Part shown: piece by piece, positions 11,301-21,584 of the stretch
How the letters are laid out: each line of letters begins with the position of its first letter
Numbering within the stretch: position 1 is the first letter of the stretch
DNA from: Allodiplogaster sudhausi
Taxonomy: Eukaryota > Nematoda > Chromadorea > Rhabditida > Diplogasteridae
NCBI GenBank assembly: GCA_945643635.1
Contig: CALZFC010000248.1
Location: forward strand, 2,726,501 to 2,790,500
Length of the DNA: 64,000 nt
Direction: 5' to 3'
Position numbers and translations under genes: made by a program
The notes under the pieces: model-generated
Seen by the model: only the letters and a program-made list of their open reading frames with translations
The model's database searches: none
What the model was told of the DNA's origin: nothing

Positions 11301-13025
11301 ATAGAATCTATATTATTTATTTTATTAGGAACAGGATTTCGAAAAATACTGTTCATAAAATTTTTCTTCAGAATACGTTCGTTGGAACGAATCGTGCGTG
11401 CCTGGAGGTCCACTTGCGACAGACTCAACAGCGACTGAAACATGACGGTTTCTACCAGCCAAGGCCGTACACCAAGCACACCAAGATGGTCGGATTCCAG
11501 TGCGAGCCGGAGACAGCACAAGATCTTCACGTACGTTTTATTGTTGTTAAAATTCTCACATTTTCATACTTGTGCCACTTTCATATAACTTTTACTCCTT
11601 CACAGAAGGTCAACTCTCTGCCCGTCCATTCTGCAGAACATCTAGAAGTCCTTCGACGAACGAGGTTACTTCGTCTCTTTTATTCTCTTTACTTCACGTC
11701 AAGTTGTTTATAAAGTCAGTAACGACATTATATGAATCATTGTAGTAGCTACTCTTTCTGCATTAGCAAGTATCCACTTCCTTCAGAGATTCCCGGATGT
11801 CGTTCTGCCGAGTGAACCGCGCGACGATCTCCTTCGAGAGGTATAACATCCTGGCCAAGGGAGAAGTTGTCAGTATTTTTTATCGCCTTATTATGCGACA
11901 TTTTTAAAGTCTTCAATAAAAGTAGTTGAATTCTTGTTGCATCTCTTCTCTCTATCACTTATGAAACATATCCCTCCCTGTTCAGGTTCTTGCTGACTTC
12001 TGCGCCACTCAAGGTGTCACGAGTGACGAGTTCGCGAGGCGGTGGATTTCAGTTGCACTGCCCAAGATCGACAACTTGGCGCGTCGACTCCTTTCTGTGG
12101 AAAAGCAGGTGGAGGTTGAGAGGGCCAACAGCATTCCTGTTCATCTAGGAGGTTAGATTTATCCAGCTAATCATTTTCCTATTTTTTCTTCATTTTAAAA
12201 GATTATATTCAAATTGTTCACATCGTATACAACCAGTTACAGATCACGCCAGTCTTGATGGTCTGCTAAACTTGCTCGCGTGCTTCCCGAAGAGCAAGAA
12301 CAAGGATCTCGGCAGATCGGTTAACATCGTCACGTCCTTCCCGGTATGCTCTTAATTCGAAAAAAAAGAAGATATTTCATTACTTGTGGTTACAGGCTAT
12401 GTAGCCAATCCACTAATTTTTATTTCGTTTCCATCTTTTCCATTCTTTTCTTCTTTATCGCCTTTCCAGTAACATAACAATAAAAGAATGCTTCTTTTGT
12501 TGTAGCCTGAGCACACAGCGGGCGGAGCCATGATGCGGCTTAAGGAAGCTGGAATCACCCAGCCGGTCATCTTCACGTACGGTGACGCCAAGCAGACGTA
12601 CTATGTGGCAGTCGAAGGGCGCGACGTGACGGTCAGTGTATGAGAAGTATTTTGTAGAATAAAAGTTTATTCATAGTAAACACGCTAAAATTCCTGAACG
12701 AGATGACCATACAACTTGCTCTGTTCTTTGAATACGGTATGAAAAATGTTCACTTCTTTTCCTTCGAATCCCTTACCATACTTTACTTGAAGGATTACGG
12801 TAGTTAGTGACGACAAAGTATAATGGCTGCATCCTATTTAGGTGCCTGGTGATTTGAACCGCTCTGCTCGTTCTTCTCGCTGTCTACAGCCTCTTCAATA
12901 TGAGCTACGCGCCGGCAGTGAAGTCAGAGATGGAGCTGCTCTCTCATTTGCTGGGCTTCAAGAATGTCCGGCTCACGGAGGCTGCGAAGCGACTGCTGAC
13001 TTCTCTGGAATCTGCTGAGAATTAG
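8392..13025 (+). CDS. Multi-exon gene of unknown function inside the 8.2-kb element
   Basis: At least fifteen short plus-strand exons can be chained by AG/GT signals and open frame. Examples are 8392-8480 (QKAFVRLQRLKRGASQEKLA); 8739-8972 (contains GFDNVDLYMDTLFGPIRATG); about 9062-9108; about 9200-9280; about 9382-9480; 9855-9938; 10110-10295; about 10370-10433; about 11371-11532; about 11787-11840; 11986-12152 (DFCATQGVTSDEFARRWISV); about 12236-12342; 12507-12630 (AMMRLKEAGITQPVIFTYGD); and 12892-13025 ending at TAG. The product would be soluble, of mixed charge, without clear membrane segments. I do not recognise the family. Some junctions do not close: phase around 8739, and an in-frame TAG near 11640. 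The model is therefore imperfect and the gene may be decaying. Exons at 9855-10433 are repeated exactly at 10682-11260. Confidence 0.55.
9641..10467 (+). repeat. 827-bp direct tandem duplication, first copy
   Basis: Bases 9641-10467 and 10468-11294 appear identical throughout, beginning CTAGAGAGCGTGTG and ending TATAGTATTTCT. The unit holds three coding exons of the surrounding gene plus intron sequence. No difference was noticed by eye, which points to a very recent event or an assembly duplication. Confidence 0.9.
10468..11294 (+). repeat. 827-bp direct tandem duplication, second copy
   Basis: Immediately abuts the first copy. The open frame at 10120-10305 recurs residue for residue at 10947-11132. 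If all exons are used, the protein would contain this segment twice. Confidence 0.9.
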
Positions 13026-13767
13026 GTTCACTCATACACTCTCACTCTTATCCCTTTACTATTCTTGTTTACGCCATATTCAAATACTTGTAAATTACAT
13101 GTAGAATTGCTTTTCTATTTAATAGCCTAAATGGTTCATCTTGCTCCATCAACGATTTCTGTGAATTTCGTATACCATGTGTCTATTAATATTTTATCAA
13201 ATCACCGTCTGGATTACATGTAAGATTGGTTTTTTTTCGAATTAACTACTTAACCGGTTCATCTGTTCCATCAAGGATTCGTATATCTTTCATGTGCCAT
13301 TTTTTTTAGGTTTTGCATTTCAAGCTGGTCATCTTGTGGGTATTTCTAGGATTGTGACTGCTAATGATTTACTAAAAATGATTATTCTGTAAATATTATA
13401 GGATTGTGACTGCTAATTATTGACTAAAAATGATTATTCTGTAAATATTATGAAATAATTTCGCGTTTATTTTGGAAAATAAATGCATATTTACTGTAAT
13501 AACCAAGTTTTGAAGATACAAAACGCGGGGAAGCATTTGAAAGAAGAATTGAAGGGAATTGGTGAAAAAAAAACATTCGAATGAAAATGTCATTCGAATG
13601 TTAAAAATCCTCTGAATAGTTCAGCAGTGAGGAAGCCGAATTGAACTATTGCCGGAAAAGCTGACAATAGTTCGCCTTGGCCGGAATAGTTCATCACCTG
13701 CTGGCATGATAGTTCGGTCAGGGTGAACAATGAAACCGAACTATCCGCAGCGTGATAATAGTTCGGA
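13026..13767. other. Right interior end of the 8.2-kb element
   Basis: Non-coding. It contains a short local duplication (GGATTGTGACTGCTAAT at about 13350 and 13403, followed by shared sequence) and then a cluster of ATAGTTCGG / CCGAACTAT words at 13620-13772. Confidence 0.6.
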
Positions 13768-13785
13768 ACTATTTGCGCTGTGTGA
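13768..13785 (-). repeat. Right terminal inverted repeat of the 8.2-kb element
   Basis: Reads ACTATTTGCGCTGTGTGA on the plus strand and is preceded by the 15-bp palindrome ATAGTTCGGAACTAT at 13758-13772. The flank that follows (TTGCGAAGG) resumes the EGAS-A intron. Confidence 0.75.
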
Positions 13786-13914
13786 TTGCGAAGGGCCGCT
13801 TCAATATGAAATGTGACATAATTTTTGGTGATCAGCCTCCATTAACCTTACCAGATCTTGATCCCTCTCCATATCTCTCCCTCTCTCTTTCTCTCTCTCT
13901 CTTTCTCTCTCCCT

Positions 13915-15645
13915 CTTACCCGATCTTGACCTCCCTCCTTCCAAATGCCGCATACTCGATGATGTCCTCGATCTTCCAGCTCATCTCCATCAGCCGCTCC
14001 TCTCCGAGTGGCGCGAGCAGAGAGGGAAGAGCCGATCGGAAGACGCCCGGCGAAGAGTGACTGAGGGACATCAGCTAAGAAAATTTATGTGATATTAATT
14101 TTTTTAACACTGTTTTAAGACTAACGAAAATGTCAATCAAAAATTCGTGACAAACTGAATTCCGAAAATGCAAAACCAGCCTCAAGGACCGCGTCTTCTG
14201 CCGTTTTTGCTAGTTGCGCGACGGTTTGAAGTTTACTTGCATCTAAAATTCCATTGCCGTGTAAATAATGTAAAAAGGAAAAGAATCCGACCAATGGTGC
14301 AGAGTGAGCCCGCGTAGCCAGCCGAGCACGTGCAGGAGACTTGGGAGCTGGAGCTGCTGTTCGTGGCACACGAAGCAGCCAGGTCGACCGTCTGGCATCT
14401 TTCAAGTGCAAAAAGAGGGCTCAATGACACGAGATGCTGACTTTTTTCACCGCCCACTAAACATTTCATTCCCCAAAGAGAGTTCCCCCCCCCTCCTACG
14501 GTTCTGAAAGAAAGAGAAAAAAAATGTTCAGGAGGCAGACACTGAAAACGAATTCCTTAACTTATTGTTAGTGAGCGAAGCATATGCCGCCTCTCTCAAT
14601 CTCTATACGAATCCGTTAACACGGACAATTAGTACTTTATATCCGTTAAAGGATCACTTAATAGTACTTTATATCCGTTAAAGGATCACTTGAGAGTGCG
14701 AAGGGCTAATTTGAAATGACACATAACACAACGAACGCCCTCTTGTAAAGAAGAGGAAAAGTAGAAAACATTCTCTCAACGTGCCCCAGATGGCCGGATC
14801 TGAAGTCTCCGCGCATGTACAAGTGGTCGTCGCTGTCGGATAGTCGTGCATTGGCCCTAAATGTTGTCAATACACTTCTCAAAACTCAGAATACTAGACG
14901 ATTGTTATCAACTGCTTCATCAAAGAAATGATGTAACACACATTGCCACACATAACGCGAGTCGTGTAGTAAACAGAAGTTCCATCATCCTTAAATGTAG
15001 ACAGCCTCAGAAGTAAACTAAAGATGCGAAAAAGGGAGAAACAGAGAGAAAGATAGATTGAAAGAAACAGGCAAATGTAGCGAGAAAGAGAGAGCGAGAA
15101 CAGAGAAATATAGATATAAATAATGTAAATTTCTCACACATCGCGGGATGCCCTTCCTGCAGATGAGATGCCAATTGTTGTCGGCATATCCGTGGTCATA
15201 GGAAGTGTAGAGATTGCTATGATCCCATGTCTCCGTTCCCGGCGTCGGACCAGGAGTCTTGGGTGGAATAGTGCATTCTACTGTACAGTCAACTGTTTAT
15301 TACCGCTAAAAAATAAAAGTATTTGTGGGTGTTATGACCCACTTTTCGATATTTAAAAAATGATATTCCTCTTTCAGTATTATGTTTCGTGGTGTAACGA
15401 TACATGGTGGAGGCGTTGTAGTCGGCCCAGAAGTAGTTGAAGTGTCGATGGAATTTACTAAAAGAAAGTACTATTGAACGTATGAAAAAGTTAAAAGTAG
15501 AAATTACGAGAATATCTTGTGTAATGAAAGTTTTTTTTTTCAGAAAATAACACACATTAAAAAATTTACCTGCAAATGCTCCTAAAAGCAGTGAAGCGAC
15601 CGCTTGGATTGACGGCCCAAGTCGAGTGAATCTTTGCATGCGCAT
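13915..15645 (-). CDS. EGAS-like DEG/ENaC channel A, 5' half (N-terminus to EGF module and linker)
   Basis: Minus-strand exons: 15570-15645, a start Met and hydrophobic signal or anchor segment (SIQAVASLLLGAFAG); about 15405-15458, Thr/Pro-rich; about 15138-15280 with TWDHSNLYTSYDHGY and paired Cys; about 14790-14870 with TTTCTCAETSDPAIWG; 14292-14398, one EGF-like module (CTCSAGYAGSLC); about 14150-14240 (LQTVAQLAKTAEDAVLEAGF); about 13915-14071 (SPGVFRSALPSLLAPLGEER). Compared with copy C it lacks two Cys-rich exons and the mucin-like exon. The phases of the exons that can be measured agree with copies C, D and E. It continues at 4715 across the 8.2-kb insertion. The Met at 15639 is an alternative start. 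Confidence 0.7.
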
Positions 15646-15659
15646 CAACAACTTACCGG

Positions 15660-17450
15660 AATTTAAGGTGTTAGATTTATTTAGTTCCGGCGATAAATAT
15701 TATTTCGAATGAAGGTAATTTGTCCACACACACTTTTGACCCCAGAGTGAGCTCCATTTCTGAATGTCTAAAAATATCCCAAGAATCTTGTTCTATTGGG
15801 ACTTTGGGATGCTTTACAAAGTCTGGCTTGTGAGGAGAGACTCTGCCTCCATGTCTCTAATGCCTTTCTCGTTCTTTCTCTCTCACTCTCTCGCCCACTA
15901 CCTACCGCTTGCCTCCCTCTAATTCTTTCCCCTTCTTACTCGCTTTCTCCCTCTCTCTCGCTCTCTTTAACTATTGCTCATTCCCTCTCACTCTTTCACT
16001 CTCTAATTCTCGCTCGCTCTCTTTCTCGTTCTTCCGTCTGTATTGCCAATTCCTTTCCTGGTGATGATTTCTTGGGCTTCTTTCTTCGTGTTGCATATTT
16101 TTTTCTGTGATTCTCTTCGCTGTCTGTCTTCTCCACTTGTTTCTTTGGTCAAATCGTAGACAAAAGTTTTGAGAAATCGAGAAATCATTTGCACTTATTG
16201 TTAGGAAGGAACATTCTCTGCGTGGTCTAGACAGAGGAGCACGTCGCCGAGTAGCGATGTCAAAGTGTAACTACAGACATACACATTCTTGACGTGCGCA
16301 CCCATGCAACTGACGAGATCTTGGATCCGACTACTTTCACCCCTCCTGCACACAAAACAACTTTGATGCATCAAACGGTTTCATCAAACAATATTGTACA
16401 GTTTTGCACCGAAATAGTATTGCTTGATATAACCAACAATCATGCTCATATGTTCCACATACAAAATGGGGGCGGGTGGTCTCTGTCAGGCAAGGCATTG
16501 CCAATGGTAACGAATGAAATGTGAGAAAGAGCAACTCTAATTGCCATCTACCAAAAGTCAAAGATTCAATAAAATATAGATAATATGTAGATGATCTAAA
16601 TAACACAAACTATTAAGATAATGATGAATATAATTACAAAATCTATGTATGTCCAATGACCACAACGATAAGATAAATTTAATGGCATGAGAACACAGAA
16701 CTTGAATTAAGAAGCGACCACTTAAAGTGAAAATATGACGGGAAAACATGGCAATCATGGCCAGGATCTTGCTACCAAGCACGGCAAAGACGATTCGGGC
16801 AACTCCAAATACATCTCAAGTTGCTAATAGCTGTTCTTGAAAAGACTAAATTATTTTAAAGAAGGGCGATCACCGAAAATTTGCTAATATGCATTCAAAC
16901 ATGCAAAAATCTCGAATGGAAGTCCATCGGAGCAAACTAAAATGTACGGTAAGAGCGTGACACTTGTTGCCAAATGCATTGTTCTTTTTTAAAGCGGGAT
17001 GTTAATTCTGATTAACTATTTTGATGTTGTTTTATTCTTGCTAAAAGTTTTTACAGAAAAACTAACACAAAAACTTTATTAAGGTCACTGAAATGTCAAA
17101 GTCGCGATGTCTTTGTAAATTTTATCTTCCCGCTATGATAAATGTACCCTAGTTACTGTATACACCACATTTTTGCACTGAGACACCAATATGAATTTAG
17201 ACTAACGATGCTGAATCGATATATGAACACAGTATTTTTTATTAAGTGAATATTTTACAACTGATCATGGTTTGCCACTGTATCTTGGTCAAAGAATTAT
17301 CTCCGAGACTGAATGTACATATGTACATATGTACATACATACTATGTATGTTGTAACAACAAACCAAGTTGTTTAATAGAATCATGTTAGTGGAATAATT
17401 TGATGTCTCATAGGCTGTCAGGGAGTCTATAGTACTTACATATATCCGTG
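15660..17450. repeat. 5' flank of EGAS-A with shared promoter-side boxes
   Basis: The stretch 15770-15830 contains the box AAATATCCCAAGAATCTTG, with T-rich follow-up, that recurs near 33600, 36660, 51675, 57365 and (inverted) 58690. It is followed by pyrimidine repeats (15865-16020) and a segment at 16080-16330 shared with the 33.8- and 43.7-kb flanks. No coding exon is supported in 16340-17450. Confidence 0.6.
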
Positions 17451-17452
17451 AT

Positions 17453-17650
17453 TTAAATGCTGCCTTGTTTTCTGATGTTAAAACATTGCGTGTTCTCAGT
17501 TCTACCTTTTTCGCTGCTCAAATTCAAATAATGCTTGTGAAGAGACGAGCTATCCTGATCATTTGCGAGTCCGAGCAGAGCACCGCAAAGGAGCACGTAA
17601 CTAAGCAACAAAAAATACATGGAAGTCTCTCGGCCCTCTCGACTGACCAT
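17453..17650 (-). CDS. Short secreted-protein-like ORF in the repeated flank
   Basis: A minus-strand frame contains the signal-peptide-like stretch MYFLLLSYVLLCGALLGLAN, followed by a short polar segment (QDSSSLHKHYLNLSS) and a possible donor GTAGAA after AAAAAG near 17504. Degraded versions at about 345-440, 34230-34310 and 44150-44230 lie a similar distance upstream of other EGAS copies. It is either the first exon of a small secreted-protein gene within the duplicated unit or a chance frame in a repeated promoter region. Only this copy keeps an intact frame. Function unknown. Confidence 0.35.
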   Translation of the reverse strand: MVSREGRETSMYFLLLSYVLLCGALLGLANDQDSSSLHKHYLNLSSEKGRTENTQCFNIRKQGSI

Positions 17651-17789
17651 GAGACAAGCTCGGATTTGTCAAAAGAAAACCTAATATGATGCGATTTGCG
17701 AGAGTATCAAAATGGCAGGGGACCTAGATTTCGCTCAAAAGTTCTTTTCAAAAACCATTTGAATTGGTCCGGGAGTCTGAAAACGCCAT

Positions 17790-17960
17790 TTTGGCGAGCT
17801 GTGCGCATTCCTCGCGTGCGTTGGCGCGACATTATTGTTGCTGTGAAGCGTGGGCCGAATGGATTGTTGTTGCGTATCGGGTGCGGAGCATGAGTATCCG
17901 CGGTATACGTGTTATTTGGGGCTTGTGTGATCCAGGATGAAGTCGGAGCGCGGCTCAGGT
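17790..17960 (+). repeat. Dispersed repeat shared with 28200-28350
   Basis: Contains GCGTATCGGGTGCGGAGC, GCGGTATACGTG and CCAGGATGAAGTC in the same order and spacing as 28258-28335. In the second copy the ATG opens a short basic ORF (Arg/Lys-rich) to about 28486. Probably part of a transposable element. Confidence 0.6.
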
Positions 17961-17999
17961 GTTAAGGAGGTCCTTTCCCCCAACCGTTTTATCGCATAT

Positions 18000-18308
18000 T
18001 TTTATTGTACTTTAGTGCGCATGTAATGAAGCTCACCGGCTTCTTCTCTGTCGGGTGTGAAGAGGACGAGAGAACTGGCGCAATAACGCCTTTATCAACA
18101 ACTGCCCAACGGCACCACAGAATTAATACGAGGGAGGGGGGAAGGAACCGCTCCCAAGGAGCGCTACCAAGCAGACTGACCCTTGAAGTAAGGAAAATGG
18201 TGACGTTAATTACGTGATTGCATAATATATGTGCACTAGGGTAGGTCATCATAGTGCAAGGACAAAGGATAGGATGAGAAGGGGAATTTACATGACATCC
18301 CCCTCCTT
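18000..18308 (-). other. Candidate 3' LTR region of the gypsy element
   Basis: Just after the pol frame on the minus strand there is a purine tract (AAAGGAGGGGGA, near 18298-18309) followed by TGTCATGTAAATTCCCC. This is the arrangement of a polypurine tract next to an LTR that starts TG. No second copy was found at the other end, so the LTR call rests on one side only. Confidence 0.35.
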
Positions 18309-18599
18309 TCAATGCGGGCGCCCTCGACCGCCGCTCTTGATTCTGTCGTCGCTCGAGTGATGATAGAAGTTGAAGTGCTGCCGGACGTCGCCCGATTTGT
18401 ATGATCTGCCGTCGTTCACGCTCGAGATGCTGCTGCTCGCTGCCTCCAGATCGCTTGAGATGTAGTCGCTTGTTTCTCGGCCCTTCGTAGTCGTCTCGCT
18501 CGTCTCGCATTCATCGCTCGTCGTCCACCGGATCAACTCTCGCAGCAATTCTTCATTCCCATTACTCTTGTTTTCTCTGGACAAATAATTCATACTTCT

Positions 18600-19664
18600 C
18601 TGGATTCTCTTCTTATTCAATTCTCCGATTTGGCATTCTTCAGCCATCTTTCTCAACTGATCAAAAGGAATGACAAGTTCTTCCTTGCCTCCTTCTTTCT
18701 TCACTCTCGCTGAATTCTCAGTCACAACTCGATATGGTCCACTCCATTCAGCAGTCAACTTTGGAATCGTGTCTCCTCTTCCAACCGGTACTTTTACCAA
18801 TACTTTCTCGCCTTTTCTTGGATATTCCTTTTCATCCACTCGGTTTCTTCTGTCGTAATTATCTTTCATCTTCTCAATTTCTTTCGTGGCTCGTTCTTTC
18901 GCTTCTTTTCTCACAATCCGCATTCCTTCCACTAGCTCCCTGGCGTAGTCGTCTGCGTCCACCTGGACATCTCCCACCTTTTCCAATCTTTCACCAAGAG
19001 GTCTCGGCTCTTTATCGTACACCAAACTGACCTTTTCCAATCTTTCACCAAGAGGTCTCGGCTCTTTATCGTACACCAAACTCTTTCCCGTAGTCGAATG
19101 TGGAGCCGTGTTATAAGCATGAACGCAGAATGGAAGAATTTCGTCCCATTTCTCTTTTCCTTTCACCTTCTTCTGCAACATGCGAATCAGGATGCCGTTA
19201 AATCGTTCACACATTCCGTTCTCCCTCGTAACGTATCCTTTCGTCAGAATGTGATTAACCTCTAAAATCTCCAGAATGAAACTAAACACACGATTCACAA
19301 ATTCTCCACCACGATCCGACACTAAATTCCTTGGCAATCGTCCCTCTGCAATCCAACCAGAACAGAATTTCTCCGCCACTTCCCGTGCTCCTTTCGTTTG
19401 CATTGGGTACGCCGCTCCAAGCTTCGAAAAACCATCAATCACCGTCAGAATATATCGATTTATAGAGAGAGATGTGCCAATCTCCATGACATCAAGTGCT
19501 ACCGTTTCAAATGGTTCTCCGATCAACAAAGGCTTCAAAGGAGGGACCATATCTTCCTTCACATTGAAAAGAGTGCATTCCGGGCATTTTCCGATATATT
19601 CTTTAATGTCCTGATACATTCTTGGCCAAAAATATTCTTTCAACTTCTTGACCGTCTTGCTCAC
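18600..19664 (-). pseudogene. Integrase region of the gypsy element
   Basis: The zinc-binding side (CPEC) is followed by the catalytic core: Asp in ALDVMEIG, Asp in LVSDRGGEF, Glu in ENGMCERFNG, which together form the D,D-35-E triad that joins element DNA to the chromosome. A GPY/F-like module follows (AEWSGPYRVV). The core is interrupted by an exact 54-bp tandem repeat (18967-19075) that doubles an 18-residue block containing EPRPLGERLEKV. The minus-strand frame continues past 18600 to 18309 with a Ser/Thr-rich tail. Confidence 0.85.
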
Positions 19665-19851
19665 ACCCCAATGTCCTCCCAGTTTTCAGCCGTGAAACTG
19701 CTCCAACACTTCCTCTCTCAGAGCTTCTGGAACATAGAATTTCCGACCACCGCGGTCTCCTTCCACCATCAACAACCCGTCTTCTTCCGACCATCGTAAT
19801 CCTTTCTCGCGCACCATTTTCTCGGCAACTCCTGTCAACTTTTCCATCATT

Positions 19852-20313
19852 TCACATCCTGAATGCGTCATTTTTGGTCTTCTCCTTCCATCTGTCCCTT
19901 GTTCCACTGAGCGAAACGTTGTTAACCACCCGTTCAAATTCCGCTTTTTCCTCCGGCGCAGTTTCACTTGTCTCAGATCCCGTCACCAACTCTCCTCGAC
20001 TCAACGCATCAGCCACCTTGTTTGTCTTCCCTTTTACATATTCAATGGTTACGTCGCAAGATTGCATCTCCAGCGCCCATCTCATGATTCTTGCCGAAGT
20101 TGTTCTGTCACTGAACAATGCTCTCAATGGCATATGGTCCGTCCGAACTACCACTTTCGTGCCGAAATATATCGGTTTGAACTTTCGCAGTGCGAACATC
20201 ACCGCCAGTGCTTCACTGCCCATCACATGGTAGTTCCTCTCTGCTGGAGTGCACCTCTTGGAAGCGAAATACAGAGGATGAAAACACCCGTCTTCACCTT
20301 CCTGGGTAAGCAC
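19852..20313 (-). pseudogene. RNase H region of the gypsy element
   Basis: Contains HPLYFASKRCTPAERNY, the ALAVMFALRKF block, VVRTDHMPLRALF and YVKGKTNKVADALSRGE, the usual sequence of the Ty3/gypsy RNase H and its connection to the integrase. A stop codon separates it from the RT frame at about 20344; the frame upstream of it reads CDASQKAVGAVL. Confidence 0.85.
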
Positions 20314-20343
20314 TGCTCCAACTGCTTTCTGACTTGCATCGCA

Positions 20344-21365
20344 CTAAATGGCAAACGGTCTCTCGCCGTTCAAAGCTGCCTGAATATCCGGCTGCGCTAG
20401 AACAGGATCCGAAATCAGAGAATTTTTCAATTCCTCGAATGCATTCTGCTCCTCTTCTCCCCATTTCCACTCATATTTCTCGCCCGTTAGCCTTGTCAAT
20501 TTGCACGCTTTCTCTGCGAATCCATGAACAAATTTCCGGTAGAAGGATGCCATTCCGAGGAAACGTTTCAATTCTTTTGCATCACTCGGTGCCTTCAACT
20601 CAATGATCTTCTGCACTTTCGCTGCGTCCATTTTCATTCCTGCACGCGTTTCTAAGTGCCCCAGATACTCGACTTCTTCCTGTGCGATCTTGCACTTCTG
20701 CACCTTCAATCTCAAACCGTGCATTTGGAAAGCTTCAAACACCTTCCCCAGCATCTCTGCATGCTCTTCTTCGGTTTCGGTCGCCACTAGAACGTCATCG
20801 ATGTACACTGCCACTTTGTCTCCCCGCAGTTTCTCCAGAACTCGTTCCATCAGTCTTTGGAATGTTGCTGGTGAGGTACTCAGTCCAAAGGGCAGAACAT
20901 TGAACTCGTGTAGTCCTCCGATAGTGCAGAAAGCGGTCTTCTCCTTCGACCCTTCCTCCATCTCAACTTGCCAATATCCCGCGATCAAGTCCAGCGTTGA
21001 AAACAACTTCTTTCCCTTCAACTGTTTCCGACCACCGCGTCTTCTTTCACCACTGCGTTCAGCTTCCGGTAGTCTACGCACAACCGCAAACTTCCATCCT
21101 TCTTCTGTGCAATCACCAGTGGCGATGCCCACGGAGAATTACCATTCCGAATGATTCCCCGTCTCTTCATGTCTCCAAGCATTTCCTTCACTTTCGCTTG
21201 CACTCCCAATGGCACCGGTCTACCTTTCTGCTTAAACGGCCTTGTTTCGCCCGTGTCAATCACATGTTTCACCAACTTCGATCTCCCCATTTCTTCCTCC
21301 GAAATTGCGAATGCTTCTGCATGTTTACCTGACAACCTCTTTGCACTTCTCGCTAGGGATGACAC
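20344..21365 (-). pseudogene. Reverse transcriptase region of the gypsy element
   Basis: The first frame (21018-21365) has LVKHVIDTGETRPFKQKGRP and CVDYRKLNAV. The second (20344-21132) has FSTLDLIAGYWQVEM, FNVLPFGLSTSPATFQRLM and the catalytic VYIDDVLV (YIDD box), then GLRLKVQKCKI and RFLGMASFYRKFV. The two frames overlap out of phase, with loss of the expected PLP-type block between them. Confidence 0.9.
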
Positions 21366-21584
21366 CCTGTTTCTCGATCAGTCTCAGGACTTCTTCCGTT
21401 CTGTCCCCAGTCGTTCTTTTGTTTTTCTCTTCTTCCACTTTCTTCGCATTCTGTTCCATCAGGACATACTCCGCCCTTTTCCACTCACCGACTTTCTTAT
21501 TCTTGTTCAGAACCAGAGGAGATTGTTGCAAATTCCAGATCTGGACTCGTCTGTTTCCTTTTGTCTTCTCGACAATTCCTTCAC

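Larger units (their letters stand above)
5561..13785. mobile_element. Candidate 8.2-kb TIR element carrying genes, inserted in the EGAS-A intron
   Basis: Both ends carry the same inverted sequence: TCACACAGCGCAGATAGT at 5561-5578 and its reverse complement with one mismatch at 13768-13785. Inside each end are repeated CCGAACTAT words (5588, 5712; inverted 13711; 13735; 13758) and GTTCACCCT words, the layout of subterminal protein-binding sites in DNA transposons. Closing the gap joins TTGAGA to TTGCGAAGG, which aligns with the uninterrupted introns of copy B (near 31115) and with 32712. This leaves at most a 2-bp AT duplication. The cargo is a ubiquitin-like locus on minus and a multi-exon gene on plus. 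No transposase was recognised, so it is either a non-autonomous carrier or its enzyme is the unrecognised gene. The superfamily cannot be assigned. Confidence 0.65.

Noticed and set aside
2902..15645. Two independent partial channel genes at 2.9-4.7 and 13.9-15.6 kb
   Set aside because: Their exons are complementary, in the right order and strand, with phases that join, and the gap coincides with a TIR-bounded insertion, so one interrupted gene is simpler.
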